Assembly (NCBI GenBank): GCA_035569495.1
Contig: DATMMX010000011.1
Coordinates: 478,118-542,117 of the forward strand
Direction of reading: 5' to 3'
Length of the DNA: 64,000 nucleotides
Origin: DASRDZ01 sp035569495
GTDB lineage: Bacteria; Chloroflexota; Dormibacteria; Aeolococcales; Aeolococcaceae
Positions 58,437 to 64,000 of the stretch are shown in pieces. The position numbers and the translations under genes were made by a program. How positions within the stretch are numbered: the stretch's first letter is position 1; each line of letters starts with the position of its first letter. Below the pieces are notes generated by a model. It had not been told where the DNA came from, ran no database searches, and saw only the letters and a program-made list of their open reading frames with translations.

Positions 58437-58865
58437 TCAGACCGCCGCGAAGTCGCGCACCTGGGTGAGGCGGACGCTGTTCCCCGAGGGGTCGCGGAAG
58501 CCGCTGTCGATCCCGTAGGGCCGCTCCTCGGGAGCCTCGGTGAACTCGACGCCGCGGGCGCGCAGCTCGTCGTAGGAAGCCTGGCAGTTCTCGGTCTCCA
58601 GGAAGATCGTCCCGGCGAAGCCCTTCTCCATCAGGGTGCGGATCTGCTCGGCGGTCTCGGCGTCGATCACCGGCGGGCCGGGGATGGCCATGAGCACGAT
58701 GGCGACGTCGGGCTGGTCGGCGGGGCCCACGGTGAGCCAGCGGAAGCCGCCCAGCTCGGGCAGCGAGACGTCCATGCGGACCACCATGCCCACCTTCTTG
58801 GTCCAGAAGTCGAGGGCTGCCTGCTGGTCGTGCACCCAGAGCTGGGTGGTGGTGATGCGGATCAT
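58437..58865 (-). CDS. glyoxalase/VOC-superfamily protein
   Basis: 142 residues, one bleomycin-resistance/dioxygenase fold: IRITTTQLWVHDQQAALDFWTKKVGMVVRMDV, GFRWLTVGPADQPDVAIVLM, GTIFLETENCQASYDELRARGVEFTEAPEERPYG and GFRDPSGNSVRLTQV. Metal-ligand positions include His and Glu near the ends of these strands, so a metal-dependent lyase or isomerase or a binding protein is possible. ATG at 58863-58865 with AGGAGA upstream. It follows the AraC-type gene in the same orientation. Confidence 0.88.
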   Translation of the reverse strand: MIRITTTQLWVHDQQAALDFWTKKVGMVVRMDVSLPELGGFRWLTVGPADQPDVAIVLMAIPGPPVIDAETAEQIRTLMEKGFAGTIFLETENCQASYDELRARGVEFTEAPEERPYGIDSGFRDPSGNSVRLTQVRDFAAV

Positions 58866-58912
58866 CGAAAGGGTCTCCTGTAGCCGGTTCGAACGAGGGA
58901 ACGCGGCCAACA

Positions 58913-59347
58913 CTACGAGCCGGCGGCGGCCCTGTCTTCTCGAAACGTGCGCCGTTGCGGACGCCCGTAGGCGCGCAGCACGCAGGCCGGCACCCGGGCG
59001 TACTGCGCCGCGGGCGGGAAGGCGGCGCGGTAGGCGGTCGGTGACATGCCGTAGGTGCGCGTGAAGCTGCTGGTGAACGAGCCGATGCTCGACATGCCCA
59101 CCGCGAGGCAGATGTCAGTGACCGACCGGTCGGTCGTTCGCAGCATGGCGGCGGCGCGCTCCAGGCGGCGGGTGAGCAGGTAGGCGTGCGGCGACTCGCC
59201 GAACGCGCGGCGGAACTCGCGGCTGAAGTGGGCGCGCGACAGGCTGGCGGCCCGGGCCAGGTCGTCGACGTCGAGCGGCTCGAAGTAGCGGGCGTCGGCG
59301 AGGTCCTTGGCGCGGACCAGCCGGCGGGTGGGCTGGACGTAGGCCAT
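58913..59347 (-). CDS. AraC-family transcriptional regulator (DNA-binding part)
   Basis: 144 residues comprising essentially the two helix-turn-helix units: VDDLARAASLSRAHFSREFRRAFGESPHAYLLTRRLERAAAMLR and SVTDICLAVGMSSIGSFTSSFTRTYGMSPTAYRA. There is no ligand-sensing domain, so it may respond through a partner or be constitutive. It probably controls the VOC-type gene directly downstream. ATG at 59345-59347 chosen. Confidence 0.88.
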   Translation of the reverse strand: MAYVQPTRRLVRAKDLADARYFEPLDVDDLARAASLSRAHFSREFRRAFGESPHAYLLTRRLERAAAMLRTTDRSVTDICLAVGMSSIGSFTSSFTRTYGMSPTAYRAAFPPAAQYARVPACVLRAYGRPQRRTFREDRAAAGS

Positions 59348-59403
59348 GGGGCAAGTATGCCGCCGGGTTGCCGCCGGGGGCGCCGGGCGCGTACAACGCA
59401 CCG

Positions 59404-60831
59404 GTGCCCACCGAGCCGCCGGCCCTGCGGAGCCCCGAGGAGTCGGAGACCGCGCCGCTTCGCGAGGATGGTGGCTGGATGCCCATCGCCGAGCGGCTCC
59501 GCCTCTGGTGGACCAGCCCCGCGCTGCGGCGCCGCGCCCCCGCCATCCTGCTCGCCGTCGTCATCGCGCTGAGCGTCGGCTCGCGCGCCTATCGCCTCGA
59601 CACCCCCACCGAGTCGACGCCGGGCTCGGGGATGATCTTCGACGAGAAGTACTACGTCAACGCCGCCCGCGTCATCGCCGGCGTGCCGATGCACCCGACC
59701 GAGACCTACGCCACCGCCTCGCCGCGCGGCACCGATCCCAACGCCGAGCACCCCCAGCTCGGCAAGGTGATCATCGCCGCCACCATCAGGGCGTTCGGCG
59801 ACAACCCGGTGGGCTGGCGCATCTCCGCCGTCCTCTTCGGCACCGCCGCGCTGCTGCTCCTCTTCTGGGTGGTGCGATGTCTCAACGGCAGCGAGTGGCT
59901 GGCCCTGGGCACGGTGGCCATCGCCGCGGCGGACAACCTGTGGCTGGTCAGCGGCCGCATCGCCGTGCTCGACATCTTCTGCGTCCCCTTCATGCTCGCC
60001 GGCGTCGGCTTCTACCTCAAGAGACGTCCGCTCCTCGCCGGCGCGCTGATCGGCATCGGCATGTGCATCAAGGAGTTCGCGCTCTACGCGATCTTCGCCA
60101 TCCTGCTGCTCGAAGCGCTGCGCGGCATCCGCCACCTGCTCGCGCACAGCAGCGTCGACTGGCGCCGGCTCGCCCGGCCCGCATTGACCGTGGCCGCGAC
60201 GGTGGCCGTCTTCGCCTCACTGCTCGCCGTGCTCGACGTCGCCGTTCGGCCGTATCACGACGGGCATCGCGTCGACCAGCACCAGGCCGCCATCTGCGAC
60301 CACCTGCTGATCTGGAGCGGCGCCTGCAACCACGTCGCCTTCATGAACAGCTACGCCGCCGGGCTGCGCAGCCCCAACGGACCGGAGGGAATCGCCAGCT
60401 ATCCCTGGCAGTTCTGGGCCAACGTCCAGCCCATCGACTACTTCACCACGCGCACCACCATCACCGTCGGCGGCACGGTCACCGCGGTGGACACCACGAT
60501 CGCCTTCCGCGGCGAGATCCAGCCCGTCATCCTGGTCACCGCGTGGCTGGCGATCGCCTGTGCCGTCGGGACGGCGATCCGGCGGCGCGACGACATGTCG
60601 TTCTTCATCGTCGCCTGGATCGTCGCCACCTGGCTGCCCGCCGAGCTGTCCAGCCTGATCGGCCAGCGCACCACCTACCTCTACTACATGGTGGTGACCA
60701 TGCCCGCGCTCTACCTCGCGGTGGCGCGAATGCTGGGCGACCGGCGCATTCCGCGATGGCTGGTCGGCGTGTGGGTCGGGCTGCTGCTGGCGGGGTTCGC
60801 GATTCTCTACCCGTTCAGGACGTTCCTCTGA
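59404..60831 (+). CDS. PMT/GT39-family glycosyltransferase
   Basis: 475 residues with about ten transmembrane helices. Near the N-terminus, after the first helix, GMIFDEKYYVNAARVI carries the catalytic Asp-Glu of dolichyl-phosphate-mannose-type transferases, followed by HPQLGKVIIAATIRAFGDNPVGWRISAVLFG, a second PMT block. It probably transfers a sugar from a polyprenyl-phosphate donor to exported proteins. The Pro/Thr-rich surface proteins in this window would be suitable acceptors; that link is inference. GTG start. Confidence 0.87.
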   Translation: MPTEPPALRSPEESETAPLREDGGWMPIAERLRLWWTSPALRRRAPAILLAVVIALSVGSRAYRLDTPTESTPGSGMIFDEKYYVNAARVIAGVPMHPTETYATASPRGTDPNAEHPQLGKVIIAATIRAFGDNPVGWRISAVLFGTAALLLLFWVVRCLNGSEWLALGTVAIAAADNLWLVSGRIAVLDIFCVPFMLAGVGFYLKRRPLLAGALIGIGMCIKEFALYAIFAILLLEALRGIRHLLAHSSVDWRRLARPALTVAATVAVFASLLAVLDVAVRPYHDGHRVDQHQAAICDHLLIWSGACNHVAFMNSYAAGLRSPNGPEGIASYPWQFWANVQPIDYFTTRTTITVGGTVTAVDTTIAFRGEIQPVILVTAWLAIACAVGTAIRRRDDMSFFIVAWIVATWLPAELSSLIGQRTTYLYYMVVTMPALYLAVARMLGDRRIPRWLVGVWVGLLLAGFAILYPFRTFL

Positions 60832-60841
60832 CGCGCAGAAG

Positions 60842-61642
60842 TCAGCGCAGCAGCAGGCGATCCAGCCGCCGCGTCGCCGCGATGACGCAGACCGTCCCCA
60901 TGACCACCAGGTAGGCCACGTCGAGGAGCAGCGCCGCGGTGATGTCGCCGGTGGTCAGCGCGCGCAGCATGTGCACGCCGTGGTACAGCGGGGTGAGCTG
61001 GACGACGACCTGCAGCGCCGGCGGGTAGGAGCTGATCCCGTAGAACGTCCCCGAGAACAGGAACAGCGGCAGCAGCACCACCTGCACCGCGGCGAAGTCC
61101 TGCCAGGAGCGCATCAGGGTGGTGACCAGCACGCCCGCTCCCGCGAAGGCGATGCTGATCAGCAATGCGGCGGGCGCGGCCAGCGCCGCCCAGGGCGAGA
61201 CGATCAGGCCCAGCGCCGCCATCACCACCACGAAGCTCGCCGAGTACGTCGCGCTGCGCATCAAGGCCCAGATCACCTCGCCGAGGGCCACGTCGAGGAT
61301 GCGCAGCGGCGTCGCCAGCACGGTGTCGTAGAGGTGCAGATAGCGAAGCTTGTAGTACATGTTGAACGTCGTCTCGTTGACCGCGCCGTTCATCGCCGAG
61401 GTCGCCATCAGCGCGGGCGCGACGAACACCGCGTAACGGACAGTGCCGACGTTGCCGATCAGCGCGCCCACACCGAAGCCGACACCGGCCAGGTAGAGCA
61501 GCGGCTCGAAGAATCCCGAGAGGATGACCAGCCAGCCGCCGCTGTGCCGGAAGACCAGCAGGTTGCGCTCGACCAGGCGCAGCGCGAAGCGGCCGCCGCC
61601 GCCGGGCATGACGCGCCCCAGCGCCAGGGCGAGGGCGCTCAC
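60842..61642 (-). CDS. ABC-2 type exporter permease
   Basis: 266 residues, six hydrophobic segments with the ABC-2 signature GVGFGVGALIGNV and the cytoplasmic loop MYYKLRYLHLYDTVLATPLRILDVALGEVIWALMRSATY. GTG at 61640-61642 overlaps the stop of the paired permease gene by 4 nt. Last gene of a three-gene exporter operon (ATPase 62412-63368, permease 61639-62415, this permease). Confidence 0.88.
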   Translation of the reverse strand: MSALALALGRVMPGGGGRFALRLVERNLLVFRHSGGWLVILSGFFEPLLYLAGVGFGVGALIGNVGTVRYAVFVAPALMATSAMNGAVNETTFNMYYKLRYLHLYDTVLATPLRILDVALGEVIWALMRSATYSASFVVVMAALGLIVSPWAALAAPAALLISIAFAGAGVLVTTLMRSWQDFAAVQVVLLPLFLFSGTFYGISSYPPALQVVVQLTPLYHGVHMLRALTTGDITAALLLDVAYLVVMGTVCVIAATRRLDRLLLR

Positions 61643-62415
61643 ACCACCAGCCTCCGCGTCATCGTCCGCTGGGCAGCGAACAGCCCGGCAGTGACGAACG
61701 CGAGCAGTGCGACGAGATGTCCCACCGACGCCGCACTGCCCGCGCGGCCGAGGAACAGCGCCCGGCACAGCTCGACGCCGTGGGTCACCGGCAGCGCCCA
61801 GGCGATCGCCTGGAGGAACAGGGGAAGCTGGGTCAGCGGGAAGAAGCTGCCGCTGAGCAGGAACAGCGGCAGCACCACGAAGCGGTTGAGCACGTTGAAC
61901 CCGTTGTCGCCCCTCGTCGTCGCGGTGTAGGCGAGCACGGGGACGCCGAAGGCGAGCCCGGTGAGCACGGCGACCGGGATGGCCAGGACGGCCTCCGGCG
62001 AGCGCCCCGCCCCGAAGCACACCGCCACCGCGTAGAACAGCGCCGACACGGCGAGCAGGCGGAGCGTCAGCCACAGCAGCTCACCGGTGATCACGTCGCG
62101 CACCCGCGCCGGCGTGTTCAGCAGCGCCTCGTAGGTGCGGTTCCAGAGCAGCCGGGTCATGATCGGGTAGGTCATGTCGGCGGTCGCCGTCTGCATCGCG
62201 GTGGTGGCGAGCAGCCCGGGCGCGAGAAATTGCAGGTAGGACACGCCGTCGATCGCGCCGCGCGAGCGTCCCACCAGCCCGCCCAACCCGACGCCCATGG
62301 AGCCGAGGAAGAGCAGCGGCGAGATGACGTAGAGGAACGTCGCGCCCTTCCAGTTCTGCCGGAAGGTGGCGAAGTTGTAGGCGGCGATCGGCAGCGCCGG
62401 GCGCAGCGCGATCAT
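61639..62415 (-). CDS. ABC-2 type exporter permease
   Basis: 258 residues, six hydrophobic segments with LLFLGSMGVGLGGLVG and the loop MTRLLWNRTYEALLNTPARVRDVITGELLWLTLRLLA, matching the DrrB/NodJ branch of ABC-2 permeases. ATG overlaps the ATPase stop by 4 nt. Together with 60842-61642 it makes a heterodimeric membrane part of an exporter, perhaps for a lipid, polysaccharide or drug. Confidence 0.88.
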   Translation of the reverse strand: MIALRPALPIAAYNFATFRQNWKGATFLYVISPLLFLGSMGVGLGGLVGRSRGAIDGVSYLQFLAPGLLATTAMQTATADMTYPIMTRLLWNRTYEALLNTPARVRDVITGELLWLTLRLLAVSALFYAVAVCFGAGRSPEAVLAIPVAVLTGLAFGVPVLAYTATTRGDNGFNVLNRFVVLPLFLLSGSFFPLTQLPLFLQAIAWALPVTHGVELCRALFLGRAGSAASVGHLVALLAFVTAGLFAAQRTMTRRLVV

Positions 62416-63368
62416 TCGATCAGGGACCGACCGGTCAGTCGGAGGAAGACGTCCTCCAGGGTGCTGCGCCGCACCAGCACCGACGCCGGCGCCACCCCCC
62501 GCCGGTGCAGCGCCTCGACGGTCCCCTCGCCGTCGCGGGTGTAGAGCAGGACGCGGTCGGGGAGCATCTCGACGCGCTCGGCGAAGTCGGAGAACGTCGA
62601 CGCCGCAAGGGAATCGCGCGCCTCGTCGGCGAAGCGCAGCTCGACCACCTCGCGCGTCGAGTACTGGGCGATCAGCTCCGCGGGCGTGCCGCGCGCGACG
62701 ATGCGCGCGTGGTCCATGACCACCAGGCGGTCGCAGAGCTGCTCGGCCTCGTCCATGTAGTGCGTGGTCAGCACCAGCGTGACGCCCTGCTGCTTGAGCC
62801 GGTACAGCCGGTCCCACACCGCGTGCCTGGCCTGCGGGTCCAGGCCGGTGGTCGGCTCGTCGAGCAGCAGGATCTCCGGCTCGTTGATCAGCGAACGCGC
62901 GATCGTGAGCCGCCGCTTCATCCCGCCGGACAGCGGCTCGACCTGATCGTCCGCCCGGTCGGACAGCTGCACGAACTCCAGCAGCCGCGCGGTGCGCTCG
63001 GCGATCACCGGGCGCGGCAAGCCGAAGTACCGGCCGTAGATGATCAGGTTCTCCTGGACGGTGAGCTCCACGTCCAGCGTGTCTTCCTGCGGGACCACCC
63101 CGAGCCTGGCCCGGATCGCCGGGCCGTCTGCGACCGGGTCCATTCCCAGGATGGTCAGCTCACCGCCGCTCGGCGGGGAGACGCAGCCGATCATCCGCAT
63201 CGTTGACGACTTGCCCGCGCCGTTCGGCCCGAGAAAGCCGAACGCCTCGCCGCGGCGCAGGTCGAAATCAATGCCGGCCACCGCCATCGCGCCGCCGAAG
63301 CTCTTGGTCAGGCCGCTGGCATGGATCAGCACGTCGGGACCGGACACCTCCGCGACACTACCTGTCAT
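62412..63368 (-). CDS. ABC exporter ATP-binding protein (DrrA/NodI type)
   Basis: 318 residues. Walker A GPNGAGKSS, Q-loop VVPQEDTLDVELTV, ABC signature VEPLSGGMKRRL, Walker B EILLLDEPTTGLDP and H-loop TTHYMDEAEQLCD. The last 90 residues form the accessory domain seen in DrrA/NodI-type ATPases. ATG at 63366-63368 chosen; another three codons upstream would add MPV. TATGCT at 63412-63417 (minus) may be the operon -10. Confidence 0.93.
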   Translation of the reverse strand: MTGSVAEVSGPDVLIHASGLTKSFGGAMAVAGIDFDLRRGEAFGFLGPNGAGKSSTMRMIGCVSPPSGGELTILGMDPVADGPAIRARLGVVPQEDTLDVELTVQENLIIYGRYFGLPRPVIAERTARLLEFVQLSDRADDQVEPLSGGMKRRLTIARSLINEPEILLLDEPTTGLDPQARHAVWDRLYRLKQQGVTLVLTTHYMDEAEQLCDRLVVMDHARIVARGTPAELIAQYSTREVVELRFADEARDSLAASTFSDFAERVEMLPDRVLLYTRDGEGTVEALHRRGVAPASVLVRRSTLEDVFLRLTGRSLIE

Positions 63369-63543
63369 CACCGGCATTTCCGAACTGGTTTCCGGCGCGC
63401 TGAACGGGAGAGCATAGGGAAAAAGCTGGTATGCCGCATGCCTGGATTTCCCCGGTTTCGCCACGGCGCGGGCGGCAGCGGGTACCCTCGCTAAACGTCG
63501 CCTCGGCGCGTCCTGAGGAGATACGGGGAAGGAAGGCGGCCAG

Positions 63544-64000
63544 GTGAGTCTCGTCAGCACGTTGTACCAGCGGTTCCGGCTGCTGATCCACGAGGGCGCC
63601 AAGTTCCTCGTCATCGGCGGGATCGGATTCGTCGTGACGCTCGGCGGCGCCGACGTGCTGCACCTCGGCCTGGGCGTCGGGAAGTACACCTCGATCACGA
63701 TCGCGACCGTCGTGGCCACGCTCGTGACATTCATCGGCAACCGCTACTGGACCTTCAAGCACCGCGCAGGTGCAGGCACCACGCGCGAAAGCGTGATGTT
63801 CTTCGTGCTCAACGGGGTCGGGCTGCTGTTCCAGTATGCCTGCATCTGGATCGTCCAGGATGTCCTGCACCACCAGGGCGGGCTCTGGTACAACGTCGCG
63901 AACCTTATCGGGATCGTCTTCGGAACGCTGTTCCGGTTCTGGTCGTACCGGAAGTGGGTGTGGCACATGCTGCCCCCCGAGCTCGAGGTACCCGCGGACG
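63544..64000 (+). CDS. GtrA-like membrane protein (runs off the right edge)
   Basis: At least 152 residues, no stop in the window. Four transmembrane helices in a GtrA layout: FLVIGGIGFVVTLGGADVL, ITIATVVATLVTFIGNRYWTFKHR (the FIGNRYWTF block is typical), VMFFVLNGVGLLFQYACIW and YNVANLIGIVFGTLFRFWSYRKWVW. GtrA proteins help polyprenyl-linked sugars cross the membrane, fitting the nearby GT39-type enzyme. GTG start with GGGGAAGGAAGG about 7-18 nt upstream. Confidence 0.88.
   Translation, partial: MSLVSTLYQRFRLLIHEGAKFLVIGGIGFVVTLGGADVLHLGLGVGKYTSITIATVVATLVTFIGNRYWTFKHRAGAGTTRESVMFFVLNGVGLLFQYACIWIVQDVLHHQGGLWYNVANLIGIVFGTLFRFWSYRKWVWHMLPPELEVPAD

Overview
High-GC (roughly 70%) chromosomal DNA from a terrabacterial lineage. 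Gene content (MshC/CysRS-like ligase, DUF4081-type GNAT, many ECF sigma factors, Pro/Thr-rich exported proteins) and a Gram-positive-type LexA box point to Actinomycetota or a neighbour such as Chloroflexota/Dormibacterota; the taxon is inferred, not shown. Genes are dense, often overlap by 4 nt, and use many GTG starts. At least 13 genes have a TANNNT hexamer 6-12 nt before the start codon, so leaderless transcripts are probably common.

Layout. 0-12 kb: NIF3 (cut by the left edge), PAP2 phosphatase, molybdopterin genes (MogA/MoaB type, moaC), single-domain response regulator, an exported operon with a penicillin-acylase-type Ntn hydrolase, gcvT-gcvH, NUDIX plus an RG-rich disordered protein, larB and a HAD hydrolase. 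12-19.5 kb: XRE-like regulator, ECF sigma, dinB, a Pro-rich surface protein, a sigma-like protein without region 4, SRPBCC, GNAT, DAHP synthase and two excisionase-like HTH proteins. 19.5-28 kb: DUF962, an S51 peptidase fused to a CysRS-type C-terminus, aldehyde dehydrogenase, DUF3465 lipoprotein, SDR, trpS, then an alkylation-repair cluster (ECF sigma, Ogt-Ada fusion, divergent AlkA glycosylase). 28-48 kb: Rieske membrane protein, exported proteins, BNR protein plus MoaD/ThiS, tRNA-Asp, NUDIX, MshC-like ligase, MFS, debranching enzyme, MoxR/lipoprotein/VWA cluster, RidA, ccdA-TusA, two-component system, PHP phosphoesterase and tRNA-Lys.

48-52.5 kb is a lower-GC genomic island flanked by direct repeats (48044-48307 and 52241-52514) that start inside tRNA-Lys and duplicate its 3' half. 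It carries a short operon on the minus strand behind a LexA-box promoter: a helical protein, then a protein joining an HExxH metallopeptidase to a dCTP-deaminase (DCD) domain. A perfect 16-bp tandem duplication splits the latter into two ORFs; removing one copy restores a single 685-residue protein. A small divergent gene shares the SOS-box region. I infer a DNA-damage-responsive, nucleotide-targeting defence or stress module; this is the most novel candidate in the window.

52.5-58.4 kb holds exported proteins (a decayed PTP-rich protein, propeller lipoprotein, C39-like peptidase, DUF2690-like, PT-rich anchored) with about 1 kb of apparently non-coding DNA. 58.4-64 kb: glyoxalase-fold protein with AraC regulator, a GT39-type glycosyltransferase, a complete ABC-2 exporter (ATPase and two permeases), and a GtrA-like protein cut by the right edge.
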